64,000 nucleotides of DNA. Origin: Bacteroidetes bacterium MED-G20. GTDB taxonomy: Bacteria > Bacteroidota > Bacteroidia > Flavobacteriales_D > Parvicellaceae. Positions 41,108 through 52,125 of the stretch are shown in pieces. Numbering within the stretch: position 1 is the stretch's first letter; every line of letters starts with the position of its first letter. The DNA lies in the NCBI GenBank assembly GCA_905182745.1, contig CAJJCR010000002.1, positions 20,308 to 84,307 on the forward strand, in the 5' to 3' direction. The translations under genes and the position numbers were made by a program. The notes beneath the pieces were generated by a model. It did no database searches. It had not been told where the DNA came from and was given only the letters and a program-made list of their open reading frames with translations.

Positions 41108-41920
41108 TCAATATGAAAGTTCTATTAAATACCCAGAATGTCTTCTTACATTAAAAACTAAGTCATTCTCAAATAATAAATATTGCCCTTTAATTCCCAC
41201 TAATTTTTCTTCGATTTCTGAAACTTTGTCTAAAGTTAAAGATTTTACTTTTTTAGGATATTTTATGACTGGAAAATTAATATTATATAAGATTTCATCT
41301 TTTACTAGATACTGTTTAAATTCTTCATCTACATATGGAAATAATTCATCTCTAAGAGAAATTAAAGAATCTTGATTAATTTCATTTTGAAGCATTTTTC
41401 TCCAGTTGGTTTTATCACTAACATGTTTTTTTAACGAAATTTCTATAGCACCTGCTGCTTGTCTATAAGGTACTCTTGCTATAATAAGTGCTTGGATAGC
41501 ACCTTGGTCAATCCATCGGGTTGGAATTTGACTTTCTTTGGTTACCCCTACCTTATTTCCAGCTGTTTTAGACAAATAAACAATATGGGGTTTCATATGG
41601 TGTTCCATTTCCCAATCATAATCTCTTAGAGCGACTCCTAGATGAATTTTACTTAGTTCTGGTCGAATAATACTTTCTACTGCTAAAGGAGAGGATTTAA
41701 AGGCATCGTATGACATTCCTTCACCATATGCTTTTCTAATTTTTTTTCCCGTAACAACACAGTTTATAGTTCCAGAAAAAGAAATTTTAATAGTGCTACC
41801 TATTAAATCGTTTAAATCTACTTTTAATGAAGGAGTAGTAGAATCATAAAGGGGTAAAGTATACTCAACCTCGTCTTTATGTTCAGAAAGCAACTTTCTA
41901 ATATTACCATAATGGTTCAT
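41108..41920 (-). CDS. DUF2797 domain protein
   Basis: A 270-residue cytoplasmic protein matching the DUF2797 pattern: TINCVVTGKKIRKAYGEGMS near residue 53, ESIIRPELSKIHLGVALRDY near residue 82, HIVYLSKTAGNKVGVTK and PTRWIDQGAIQALIIARVPY near residue 138. The last is the most conserved block. The biochemical function is not established for this family. It sits between the His-rich membrane protein and a TPR protein on the same strand, 28 bases after the latter. The start at 41920 gives the normal family length. Confidence 0.82.
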   Translation of the reverse strand: MNHYGNIRKLLSEHKDEVEYTLPLYDSTTPSLKVDLNDLIGSTIKISFSGTINCVVTGKKIRKAYGEGMSYDAFKSSPLAVESIIRPELSKIHLGVALRDYDWEMEHHMKPHIVYLSKTAGNKVGVTKESQIPTRWIDQGAIQALIIARVPYRQAAGAIEISLKKHVSDKTNWRKMLQNEINQDSLISLRDELFPYVDEEFKQYLVKDEILYNINFPVIKYPKKVKSLTLDKVSEIEEKLVGIKGQYLLFENDLVFNVRRHSGYLIELSY

Positions 41921-41947
41921 AGAAGAGTTATCAAATTTTGGATAAAA

Positions 41948-43240
41948 TTAAAGCGATTCAAGTTGTTTCTTTATCCTAGAATGGTTTTCCATATCTTCTA
42001 AACGAAAATATAGACCCTTTAAAACATTCAATGTAGATTTATCAGATGGAGAAAGTGATAATACTCTTTCCAGTAATGGAATCGCTTTGATAAGCATATC
42101 ATCACCTTTTTTCATTTCAGTATCGTATTTATCGCCTGAATAATCTCCAGCTACAGATTTAGTTATACTTGACTGATTATAATATAAAGCACCAAGATTA
42201 TAATAGGCATCTACATAAGTACTGTCTAATTTAATAGCGTTTTCATAACCACTAATGGCTTTATTCATATATTGAAAAGCAACCTCGTGTTTATTTTCGT
42301 CGTGGTATTTTTTAGAAATATTATCATATGTAACACCAATATTGAAATGTAATATTTTATTAGTTGGATTAGATTCTATAGCATTTTCAAGAGCTAACTG
42401 AGCTTTTTCATTATTGCCTTTAATATACCAATAATTAAATTCTTCAATATTTAGAACATAATCTTTAGGATATTTTTCTTTTCCTTCAGCAATTATATTT
42501 AATATTTTTTCTTCATCTTTAACCTTACTAGCATTAAGGACTTTAATCATAGCCCGGTACATCTCTGCCCCCTTACCATAATTATTATCTGCACACATTT
42601 TATAGTATTTAAAAGCTTCATCTGTTTTTTTCAATTTCTCAGAGGATAAAGCTGCATTAATCATAGCAAGAGTATCTGTTAGAGATAAAATATTATACAT
42701 TTCAATAGCCATTTTAAAGGAGCTAAAGGCATTTTCATAATTCTTCTTAATAAAATTGTCAACACCAACATTAATAGATTGATTTCTGTAAGTCATCATC
42801 TTGTTTTTAATATCTGATGTCCATTGTTTTTTTATGTCTAACTCTAGGCATTTAGAAAAAGAACCAAAGGTAGCTTCCTTCATTTTTTCTTCACCCAAAG
42901 CAGAAACTTCATTAAAAATTGAGGCATTGTAGGAAGACATTATCCAGTAATCTAAATAAATTACGCCTCTGTAAAAATGCATTTTAGTTTCGTCTTTGGA
43001 CTTTACAAATGGAGTTTGTAATTGTTTAGTATAAGATTCATCAATTGCTTTTTTTGCTTTTAGTAATATTGGTGTGTTTTTTGCTAATTGAGTAGATCTT
43101 AAAGTAGAATCTGGAATTGAAATCCAAGAACTGTTGTAATTATTTCTAAACTCAGTCGCCGCTTCCGTTAACTGAAGCTTTTGAGCATTTCCAATTAATG
43201 TTAAAATAATTAGTTGTCCTAAAATAAAGTATTTTTTCAT
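41948..43240 (-). CDS. Secreted tetratricopeptide repeat (TPR) protein
   Basis: A 430-residue protein with a signal peptide (1-19, ending LIGNAQ), so periplasmic or outer-membrane associated. Helical TPR-type repeats are seen from about residue 150: NVGVDNFIKKNYENAFSSFK, DEAFKYYKMCADNNYGKGAE, EKAQLALENAIESNPTNKI, and YENAIKLDSTYVDAYYNLGA near residue 330. TPR arrays mediate protein contacts. It lies 10 bases after the gyrA stop on the same strand and may share its transcript. No specific role can be assigned. Confidence 0.82.
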   Translation of the reverse strand: MKKYFILGQLIILTLIGNAQKLQLTEAATEFRNNYNSSWISIPDSTLRSTQLAKNTPILLKAKKAIDESYTKQLQTPFVKSKDETKMHFYRGVIYLDYWIMSSYNASIFNEVSALGEEKMKEATFGSFSKCLELDIKKQWTSDIKNKMMTYRNQSINVGVDNFIKKNYENAFSSFKMAIEMYNILSLTDTLAMINAALSSEKLKKTDEAFKYYKMCADNNYGKGAEMYRAMIKVLNASKVKDEEKILNIIAEGKEKYPKDYVLNIEEFNYWYIKGNNEKAQLALENAIESNPTNKILHFNIGVTYDNISKKYHDENKHEVAFQYMNKAISGYENAIKLDSTYVDAYYNLGALYYNQSSITKSVAGDYSGDKYDTEMKKGDDMLIKAIPLLERVLSLSPSDKSTLNVLKGLYFRLEDMENHSRIKKQLESL

Positions 43241-43250
43241 GATTTATGTA

Positions 43251-45849
43251 TTATTCGTTATCGTTGGTTGAATCATCGTTAGATGAATCCGTTGAAAGAT
43301 CGTTGGAATCAGTTGGATTATCTACAATATCAGTAGTTGAATTTTCAATTCCTCCAAGATCTTCATTAATCAAATCTTCTTCGTCGTCTTTTTCTACTTT
43401 TGCAACGGCTGCAATCTGGTCCTTTCCTTTAAGATTTATTAATTTAACACCTTGAGTAGCTCTTCCTTGAGATCTTATATCTGCTACATGCATTCTTATT
43501 GTTAATCCAGACTTATTTATAATCATTAAATCATCGTCATCAGTTACAGATTTAATAGCAATTAAATTTCCTGTTTTTTCAGTTATATTTATTGTTTTAA
43601 CACCTTTACCTCCCCTGTTGGTTACTCTATAAATTGGATCGTTTGTTTCTGGATCGTTAAGTAAAGTTCTTTTTCCATATCCATTTTCGGAAACAACCAT
43701 AATAGTTCTAGAAAAATCTTGAGCACATACCATTCCAATAACTTCATCTCCTTCAGAAAGAGTAATTCCTCTAACTCCAGATGCAGTTCTTCCCATTGAT
43801 CGAACTTTAGATTCATTAAACCTGATAGCTCTACCAGATTTTATTGCCATTAAAATTTCACTTTCTCCATTGGTTAATTTAGCCTCTAGTAATTCATCTC
43901 CTTCTCTAATTCCTATGGCGTTAATACCATTGGTTCTAGGTCTAGAATAGGCCTCTAAACTTGTTTTTTTGATGATTCCTTTTTTGGTACACATGATAAT
44001 ATAATTATTGGACGTATACTCTTCATCTTTTAAATCTTTAACTACCACATAGCCTTTTACTTTATCGTCTTGTTCTATGTTGATAAGGTTTTGAATAGCT
44101 CGGCCTTTAGCTGCCTTATTTCCTTCAGGAACTTCAAAAATACGCATCCAAAAACATTTCCCTTTTTCTGTAAAAATCAAAAGCCAGTTATGGTTGGTTG
44201 CTACAAATAATTCTTGTAAGAAGTCTTTCTCTCTTGTTGCGGAACCTTTGGAACCAACACCTCCTCTGTTTTGTACTTTGTATTCGTTAAGACTGGTTCT
44301 TTTTATGTAACCGGCATGAGAAATTGTAATTGCAACTTCTTCATTTGGAATTAAATCCTCAATTTTCATTTCATTGGCAGAATATTCAATAATTGATCTT
44401 CTTTCATCACCAAATTTTTTCTTTACTTCTTCTAATTCAGTCTTGATGATGTCCATTCTTCTGTCTTCTCTGTCAAGAATGTCTTTTAAGTCTTCTATAA
44501 CCTTCAATAAATCGTTGTATTCTGCTCTTAATTTATCTTGTTCTAAGCCTGTTAGTTGTCTTAATCTCATTTCAACAATCGCTCTAGATTGAAGATCAGA
44601 TAATTTAAACTTAGTTATCAATTTGTCTCTAGCTTCGTCAGGGCTTTTTGAGCCTCTAATTAAGGCTATAACCTCATCTATATTATCTGAGGCTATAATT
44701 AAACCTTCTAATATATGTGCTCTGTCTTCTGCTTTTTTAAGCTCAAACTTCGATCTTCTAACAACAACTTCATGTCGGTGGTCTACAAAATGAACAATTA
44801 AATCTTTTAGATTTAAAACAACTGGCCGACCCTTTACCAAGGCTATGTTATTAACTGAAAATGAGGTCTGTAGAGATGTATACTTATATAATTTATTTAA
44901 TACTACATTAGGAATTGCATCTCTTTTAATTTCGTACACAATCCTCATTCCATTTCTATCAGATTCGTCTCTGATTTCAGAAATACCAACTAACTTACCT
45001 TCATTTACTAAAGCGGCTGTCTTTTGTATCATATCAGCTTTGTTTACTTGATATGGAATTTCGGTTACTATTATTGCTTCTCTATTTTCTCTAATTTCTT
45101 CTATAGTGGCTTTTGCTCTCATGACAATCCTACCCTTACCCTCGTGAAAAGCATTCTTAACACCTTCATAACCATAAATAGTTCCACCAGTAGGAAAATC
45201 AGGAGCTTTAATCATACTCCATCAACCCATCTATGTCAATTTCTTTGTTATTAATATATGCAATAGTACCATCTATTACCTCTGTTAAGTTATGAGGAGC
45301 CATGTTGGTAGCCATACCAACGGCAATTCCAGATGATCCATTAACTAATAAATTTGGTATTCTAGTTGGCAAAACAGATGGTTCACTAAGTGAATCATCA
45401 AAATTTGGTGAAAAATCGACTGTATCTTTTTCTAAATCTGAAAGCAATTCCTCGGCAGTTCTTTTAAGTCTTGCTTCAGTATATCTCATAGCAGCAGGAC
45501 TATCTCCATCGACAGAACCGAAATTACCTTGACCATCTACCAATGGATATCTTAAAGACCAATGCTGAGCCATTCTGACCATAGTGTCGTAAACAGAAGA
45601 ATCACCATGTGGGTGGTATTTACCCAAAACATCTCCAACGATTCTTGCTGATTTTCTAAAGGAACTATTAGATCTCACTCCTAGTTCGAGCATTCCATAA
45701 AGAACTCTTCTATGAACAGGTTTTAAACCATCTCTTACATCTGGAAGTGCCCTAGAGACAATTACCGACATTGAATAATCAATGTAAGCTGTCTTCATTT
45801 CGTCCTCAATACTAACAGAAATTATTCTTTCACCGCTCTCTTCACTCAT
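43251..45849 (-). CDS. gyrA: DNA gyrase subunit A, one frame break
   Basis: Catalytic breakage-rejoining subunit of gyrase, which introduces negative supercoils. The first frame (45849 to about 45215) starts [20 protein letters not shown] and has the active-site tyrosine Y123 in [12 protein letters not shown]. It ends EYD, and the next frame continues [14 protein letters not shown]; deleting one G near 45213-45217 restores GLMEYIKAPDF. The rest has the coiled-coil gate, [16 protein letters not shown] and beta-propeller blades including [13 protein letters not shown] and [12 protein letters not shown]. The C-terminus is an acidic, S/D/N-rich tail of about 40 residues. About 866 residues in total. 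Confidence 0.95.
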
Positions 45850-45880
45850 AATCTTTAATTTATATGTTTTTTAAGATAAA

Positions 45881-45912
45881 CGAAAGTATCATTTCTTTAA
45901 GTATAATAACAA
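45881..45912 (-). promoter_or_regulatory. gyrA: Predicted gyrA promoter
   Basis: On the minus strand TTG (45912-45910), 21 bases, then TACTTTCG (45888-45881), one mismatch from the Bacteroidota -7 element TAnnTTTG. The gyrA start follows about 32 bases downstream. Confidence 0.4.
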
Positions 45913-45928
45913 GTGTTTTATGAAACAT

Positions 45929-45937
45929 TTATCCACA
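45929..45937 (+). other. Perfect DnaA box in the gyrA-clpC intergenic region
   Basis: TTATCCACA, an exact match to the DnaA-box consensus, lies in the AT-rich 195-base gap between the divergent gyrA and clpC genes. Only one exact box was noticed, and neither dnaA nor a box cluster is nearby, so this is more likely a regulatory or titration site, or chance, than an origin. Confidence 0.45.
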
Positions 45938-45965
45938 AAAACATGTGCGAAAAGCAAATATTATG

Positions 45966-45998
45966 AACAATTAACAAAATTGTTGTTGATTAAATTTG
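45966..45998 (+). promoter_or_regulatory. clpC: Predicted clpC promoter with inverted repeat
   Basis: TAAATTTG at 45991-45998 matches the Bacteroidota -7 element TAnnTTTG exactly, 46 bases before the clpC start. Just upstream a perfect inverted repeat AACAATT (45966-45972) and AATTGTT (45978-45984) with a 5-base loop covers the -33 region and could be an operator. No obvious -33 TTG at the usual distance. Confidence 0.4.
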
Positions 45999-46044
45999 AA
46001 ACGAATGTTTTAAATATGAAAAACAATATTAATTTTGAAGATAT

Positions 46045-48597
46045 ATGGATGCAAAATTTTCACCAAGAGTTAAAGAAGTAATAAGTTACAGTCGTGAAGA
46101 AGCCTTAAGGTTGGGCCACGACTATATAGGAGTTGAACATCTTCTACTAGGAATAATTAGAGAGGGAGAAGGAGTTGCAATGAAAATGATTGAGTCCTCC
46201 GGAATAAACTCTAAAGAACTTAGAAAGAAACTAGAATCAAAACTAGACTCCGGACAAATATCTGAGCTCAAAAGCTCAGGAAATATTCCACTTTTAAAAC
46301 AAGCTGAAAAGGTTTTAAAAATAACTTACTTAGAAGCAAAACTATTTAAGAGCAATATGATTGGAACAGAGCATTTGCTTTTGTCTATTTTAAAAGAAGA
46401 CAACAATATAGCTTCTTCACTTTTAAAAGAACACGATTTAAATTACGAGTCTATCAAAGAAGAATTAGATATTATGATGGAGTCTGGCTACAAGCCTGAA
46501 TCTCTACCAGAATCTAAATATCCTGAATCTGCAGATGAAGAGGACATGGAAAAAGAAGATAATTTTTCCAGTAGTGGACCGAAAAAAACAGCTGATAGCA
46601 AATCTAAAACACCAGTTTTAGATAATTTTGGACGAGATTTAACCAAATTTGCAGAAGACGACAAATTAGATCCTATTGTTGGTAGAGAAAAAGAAATTGA
46701 AAGAGTTTCCCAAATACTTTCTAGACGAAAAAAGAACAACCCATTATTAATTGGGGAACCTGGAGTTGGTAAGTCTGCTATTGCAGAAGGTCTAGCACTT
46801 AGAATTACTCAAAGAAAAGTCTCCAGAGTACTTTTTAATAAAAGAGTAATTTCTCTTGACCTTGCTTCTTTAGTTGCTGGCACAAAGTATAGAGGTCAGT
46901 TTGAGGAAAGAATGAAGGCGGTAATGAGCGAATTAGAAAAATCCCCTGACATTATTTTATTTATTGATGAAATTCATACTATTGTAGGTGCTGGTGGTGC
47001 TTCTGGCTCATTAGATGCTTCTAACATGTTTAAGCCTGCTCTTAGCAAGAGGAGAACTTCAGTGTATCGGAGCAACTACCTTAGACGAGTACAGACAATT
47101 TATTGAAAAAGATGGTGCTTTAGAAAGACGTTTTCAAAAGGTACTTGTTGAACCTACAAGTATTGAAGAAACTCTTCAAATTTTAGAAAACATACAAGAA
47201 AGTATGAAGACCATCACAATGTAAAATACTCTTTAGAGGCTATAAAATCTTGTGTCAACTTAACAGAAAGATATATTTCTGACCGTCACCTTCCAGATAA
47301 AGCGATTGATGCTTTAGACGAAGTCGGTTCAAGAGTCCATATTACTAATATCAATGTTCCTGAATCAATTATAACTATTGAAAAAAATATTGAGGATGTT
47401 AAAGAACTGAAAAACAAGGTGGTTAGAAGCCAACAGTACGAAGAAGCAGCTAGGCTAAGAGATTCAGAAAGAAAATTGAATGAAGAACTTGACAACGCTA
47501 AAATAAAGTGGGAAGAAGAAAGCAAAACCCATAGACAAGAAGTAACCGATGAAGATGTAGCTGAAGTTGTAGCGATGATGACAGGAATACCAGTTCAAAA
47601 AGTTGCCGAAAAAGAAAGTGGGAAATTAATGAAAATGGTAGATTCCATGAACGGAACTGTTATTGGACAAAACGAAGCCATTACTAAAGTGGTAAAAGCT
47701 ATTCAAAGAAATAGAGCTGGATTAAAAGATCCAAATAAGCCTGTAGGTTCTTTTATATTTCTTGGTCCTACTGGTGTAGGTAAAACACAATTATGTAAAG
47801 TTTTAGCGAAATATTTATTTAACAGTGAAGAAGCACTAATTAGAATAGATATGAGCGAATACATGGAGAAATTTGCAGTATCTAGATTAATAGGAGCTCC
47901 TCCAGGATACGTAGGATATGAAGAAGGTGGGCAACTAACAGAAAAAGTTAGAAGAAAACCCTACTCTATAATTTTACTTGACGAAATTGAAAAAGCACAT
48001 CCTGATGTTTTTAACTTATTGCTTCAAGTCCTTGATGATGGTAAGATGACAGACAGTTTAGGAAGAAATATAGATTTTAAAAATACTATAATCATTATGA
48101 CTTCTAATATTGGTGCTAGACAACTTCAAGATTTCGGAACTGGAGTTGGATTTGGCACTAAAACAAGAACTGAAAACGATCAAGAAAACATTAAAGGAGT
48201 TATTCAAAGTGCGCTAAAAAAAGCATTTGCTCCAGAATTTCTTAACAGAATTGACGATGTAGTTATATTTAATTCTTTAGATAAAAGGGACATTCTAAAA
48301 ATCATAGATATAGAACTGGAAAAATTATTTAAACGAATAAACTCTCTTGGGTACAAAGTCGAATTAACTAAAAATGCTAAGGAATATGTTGCTGAAAAAG
48401 GATTTGATGAGAAGTATGGTGCAAGACCACTAAACAGAGCTATTCAAAAATATATTGAAGATCCTTTAGCAGAAGAAATTATCCAAAAAAAGGTGAAAGA
48501 GGGAGATTTAATTAAGATTAATTTCGATAAAAAGAAACAAGAAATTATTGTTATTCTCGAGGATGTTAAAAATAAATCAAAATCTAAAAAAAATTAA
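46045..48597 (+). CDS. clpC: ATP-dependent Clp protease ATP-binding subunit ClpC, two frame breaks
   Basis: Hsp100 unfoldase that feeds proteins to ClpP. The N domain (1-150) has the Clp-N repeats ([20 protein letters not shown]). The first AAA+ domain has Walker [10 protein letters not shown] (Lys243) and [17 protein letters not shown]. The frame changes near 47045, where an extra A breaks [19 protein letters not shown], and again near 47205, where [13 protein letters not shown] resumes. The middle domain has [15 protein letters not shown], and the second AAA+ domain [29 protein letters not shown] and [13 protein letters not shown]. About 850 residues. The total fits ClpC rather than ClpA or ClpB. 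The 3' end overlaps the convergent rhomboid gene by 4 bases. Confidence 0.94.
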
Positions 48598-49253
48598 TCT
48601 TCTAGATTTTGGTCCCAAATTCCATCTAAATCGTCTGATTCTATTCCTAATTCTTCTTCAATTTCCCACTGTGTTTTCTTTCTCAAAAAAGTAGCATTTT
48701 CTTTTTTATAGTATCTAGATAACAACACCCCTACAGTTGCTCCAGAAAGATGGCTTTCATAGCTTATTTTCCAATCGTAGGGAAATATTCCCCAAAGCAT
48801 ACTTCCATATATAAATACTACTAGTAATGCAACTGTGAGTAATCTTGAATCTTGTCTAAAAACACCACTAAAAAATAAAAAAAATAATTGGCTATAAATT
48901 ACTCCACTAATACCAATATGAAATGAACTTCTGCCAAAAATCCAAACACTCAACCCGGTTACAATCCATGAAAAAAACAAAACTCTCCAAGCAATAGGAC
49001 GGTAAAAATAAAACATAGCCCAAGTAAGTATTAAAAATGGAACGGAGTTATTAATTAAATGATTATTATCAGATGAAGAGTGAACCAATGGACCAAATAC
49101 TATTCCCCATAATCCATCTAAGGTTCTTGGGAAAACGCCAAGTTTATATAGATTAAGATGCAAATGTATATTTACAAAATGAACCAACCACAAAAAAAGT
49201 AAAAAGAATAAAATCCAATAGTGTTTTAAAAAGACATTGTAAAAATCTTTCAT
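48594..49253 (-). CDS. Rhomboid-family intramembrane serine protease
   Basis: A 219-residue membrane protein with about six hydrophobic segments and the rhomboid catalytic dyad: Ser116 in G114-I-S-G117 and His168 in YESHLSG. The H65-L-I-N-N stretch in the second segment matches the conserved HxxxN stabilising motif. It should cut membrane proteins inside or near the bilayer; its substrate is unknown. The soluble C-terminus (about 185-219) is acidic (EEELGIESDDLDGIWDQN). It starts directly after the J-domain gene on the same strand. GlpG-like symbols are avoided as it is a divergent family member. Confidence 0.85.
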   Translation of the reverse strand: MKDFYNVFLKHYWILFFLLFLWLVHFVNIHLHLNLYKLGVFPRTLDGLWGIVFGPLVHSSSDNNHLINNSVPFLILTWAMFYFYRPIAWRVLFFSWIVTGLSVWIFGRSSFHIGISGVIYSQLFFLFFSGVFRQDSRLLTVALLVVFIYGSMLWGIFPYDWKISYESHLSGATVGVLLSRYYKKENATFLRKKTQWEIEEELGIESDDLDGIWDQNLED

Positions 49254-50034
49254 CTATTTTATTTCTCTCTCTTTTTTCAAATGTTGGTAAGCTTCTTGAA
49301 TTTTTTGAAATTTCTTCTTAGCCGCTATCTGCTGTTCTTCTCCAAGTTGATTGAACTTATCTGGATGGTGTTTTACTGCCATTTTACGATAGGCCTTTTT
49401 AATTTCATCATTAGCTAGCTGATTCGTCAATACCCAAAGTTTTGTAAGAACTAGAAACATCCTTATAAAATAGAGATTTAATTTGTTCAAATTCTATTTT
49501 TGAAATTCTAAAATAAGAGGCGATTTTTTGAATTACTTTCATTTCAGAGTCCGACACATTACCATCGGCCTGTGCAATTCCAAAAAGGTATTGAATAAGT
49601 AGAGACCTTTGTCTTAAAGGCATACTATTGTTTATTGTATTACATATTTCAATAAGTACAAAATTCTTCTTTAATATGTCCTTAAAATCACTGATGTATT
49701 TTGCAGAGAGTTGGGGGGAAAATTGCTGTCTGAAAAAATCTCTAACATAATCTAATTCAGATTTTAAAATTTTTCCATCTGCCTTCATTACTGCTCCAGA
49801 AAGAACAAGAAGAGCTGTAGCAAAGTCATTCTGTGTTATTCTAGTCGAATAATAACTGGCATCATTCGAATAGGAACTTCCTTCTAAAGTTATAAGAACT
49901 AGAAGATCTAGAATTATTGGAGGTAAACTTATCAAACTAGAACCAATAAAATAGCCTAGGAAAGCACCAAATAAACTTCTGGTTGCAAAAAAACCAAGTG
50001 CTGCGCCTACTAAACCTCCAATTCCTATTAACAC
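49254..50034 (-). CDS. TerB-like and J-domain co-chaperone (DjlA-like), one frame break
   Basis: The first frame (50034 to about 49415) starts with GTG and has a glycine-rich membrane segment ([20 protein letters not shown]) and a TerB-type helical domain ([40 protein letters not shown]). The second continues the J domain, with [20 protein letters not shown], whose HPD is the DnaK-stimulating motif, down to 49254. The join near 49413 restores [19 protein letters not shown]. This anchor-TerB-J order matches DjlA, a membrane co-chaperone of DnaK. It starts one base after the htpG stop, so the two genes are probably co-transcribed. About 260 residues. Confidence 0.87.
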
Positions 50035-50035
50035 C

Positions 50036-51917
50036 TTAAATCAATTCAAAACTTCTTTCTACAAAATCACTTAAATCCTTACCTTTTAACATGCCATGAG
50101 ACAAGAGAGCTAAATCTAAAGCTTGTTTGGCTAGAATTTTTTGATTTTTTCCTTTGGCAGTTATTACTTTGGAAACTAATGGATGATTAGTATTTACTAC
50201 AAGATTATACATTTCTGGCATTACTCCCATCATATTCATTCCTCCTCCACCAGCGGCTTGTTGCTCTTTCATTCTTCTCATAAATTCGCTTTGGGTAATT
50301 AAAACTGGTTTTTCAGTTTCGCTTAAACTTTCCACTTGAACAGTATATTTCTCTTTTTCAACTATTTCTTCAAAAATTGGCTTAAGTGATTCTTCCTGTT
50401 CTTTGGTTAATTTTGATGGAATATTCTCTTCTTTAGAAATAATATTATCGATGTATCTGCATCAACTCTAGCAAATGAAGCACCTAAATCTTGTTCTGTT
50501 TTTGAAATATAATGGGAAGCAAGGGTCCATCCATAATTAGCACATCGTAACCTTTTTTATGAGCAGACTCAATAAGTGAATGGTGTTCTTCTTTGTCGTG
50601 GGAATAAAGAAATACCAACTTATCGTTTTTATCCGTTTGTGCAGCTTTAACTTTTTCTTTGTACTCTTCCAAAGTAAAATACTCATCTTTTGCATTCTTT
50701 AACAAACTAAATGGCTTTGCTTTTTCATGAAATTTTTCGTCTGTTAGAATTCCATATTGAATAAAGACATTAATATCGTCCCATTTACTTTCAAAATCTT
50801 TTCTATCCTTTTTGAACATACCGGACAACTTATCTGCAACCTTTTTAGTTATGTGGTTAGAGATTTTTCTGACATTACTATCACTTTGCAAATAAGATCT
50901 TGAAACATTCAAAGGAATGTCTGGTGAATCAATTACACCATGTAAAAGTGTTAAAAACTCTGGAACAATATTTTCTACAGAATCTGTTATAAAAACTTGA
51001 TTGCTGTATAGCTGAATCTTATTTTTCTGTAATTCAATTTGATTTTTAAGTTTTGGAAAATAAAGTATACCAGTTAAGTTAAATGGGTAATCTACATTTA
51101 AATGGATATGAAAAAGAGGTTCTTCAGTGAATGGATATAATTCACTATAAAAGGATTTGTAATCATCTAACTCTAAATCAGCCGGCTTTTTTATCCATGC
51201 AGGAGATGGGTTGTTAATAATATTTGGAACATCAATACTAATTTTTTCTACATTTCCATCTTTGTCTTTCTTTCCTTTAGGATCATCAATAGATTCTGTT
51301 TTGGTTCCAAACTCTATATCAACAGGTAAAAATTTACAATACTTGTTTAAAATTCCTGAAATTCTATTTTCTTCTAAAAACTCTTTTGAATCTTTATCAA
51401 TATGAAGAATAATGTCTGTTCCTCTGTCTTTCTTTTTAATTTCTTTTAATTCAAAAGTTGGAGTCTCCATTAGATTCCCACTGAACAGCTTTGGAGCCAT
51501 TTTTATGGGAGAGTGTTTGAATTTGAACTTTCTAGAAACCATAAACGAAGAATAAAAACCAAGTCCAAAATGACCAATTATAGATTTGGGATCCTTTGTC
51601 TTTATATTCTTCTAAAAATTCTTCTGCACCAGAAAAAGCAACTTCGTTAATATATTTATTAACTTCTCTTGAGTCATTCCTATTCCATTATCTCTAATAG
51701 TGAGTGTTTTTTTCTTTGAATCTAAAATAACTTCAACTTTTAAATTTTTCACCTCCTTTTTGTACTCTCCAGCATTGGATAAAGTCATTAGTTTTTGTGA
51801 AGCATCTACTGCATTAGAGACTAATTCTCTTAAAAATATTTCAGTATCTGAGTAAAGAAATTTTTTGATTATTGGAAAAATATTTTCGCTTTGTACGTTT
51901 ATGGATCCTTTTTGCAT
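50036..51917 (-). CDS. htpG: Molecular chaperone HtpG (Hsp90), four frame breaks
   Basis: ATP-driven Hsp90 chaperone. The first piece (51917 to about 51655) has FLYSDTEIFLRELVSNAVDA and the ATP-lid DNGIGMTQEKLIN. The next reads NEVAFSGAEEFLEEYKDKG (to about 51590), then KSIIGHFGLGFYSSFMVSRK and the middle domain (50484-51542), with VSRSYLQSDSNVRKISNHIT. The pieces after about 50515 and 50460 give SHYISKTEQDLGASFARVDA and then NIISKEENIPSKLTKEQEES to the C-terminal dimerisation domain (ending VERSFELI). Four indels, no other damage. About 627 residues, normal for HtpG. It leads a minus-strand run with the J-domain and rhomboid genes. Confidence 0.92.
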
Positions 51918-52100
51918 TTTATTATAATTTTTTTAATAACACTTCAAACTATATGCCAATTGGCTAATTCTGCAAATCTATGACATAATGTCCTAATCAA
52001 TAGTATCTAATTTAAGCTTATTGTAAAATTGTCATCGGAAATAGCCCTTTAGACCAACATTGATATGTTTAAAAAGAACTAGTACATAAATAAAAAGATA

Positions 52101-52122
52101 ACAACTTAATTAATAAAGTTGT
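52101..52122. repeat. Inverted repeat just upstream of the FtsB-like gene
   Basis: ACAACTT (52101-52107) pairs with AAGTTGT (52116-52122), loop of 8 bases, ending three bases before the GTG start at 52126. The 208-base gap between htpG and this gene otherwise shows nothing clear. The hairpin could hide the ribosome-binding region or be an operator. Confidence 0.3.
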
Positions 52123-52125
52123 ATT

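Noticed and set aside
43251..45849. An intein or two separate gyrA-like genes
   Set aside because: The two frames meet at the same point in the protein (EY/IKAPDF) with an 8-base overlap; one extra base explains it.
45929..45937. Chromosome replication origin at the gyrA-clpC gap
   Set aside because: Only one exact DnaA box, no box cluster and no dnaA nearby; dnaN at 16 kb is not an origin marker by itself in this group.
46045..48597. Programmed frameshift in clpC
   Set aside because: The break sites lack a slippery heptamer and a following stem, and the second break is in another position type; ordinary indels suffice.
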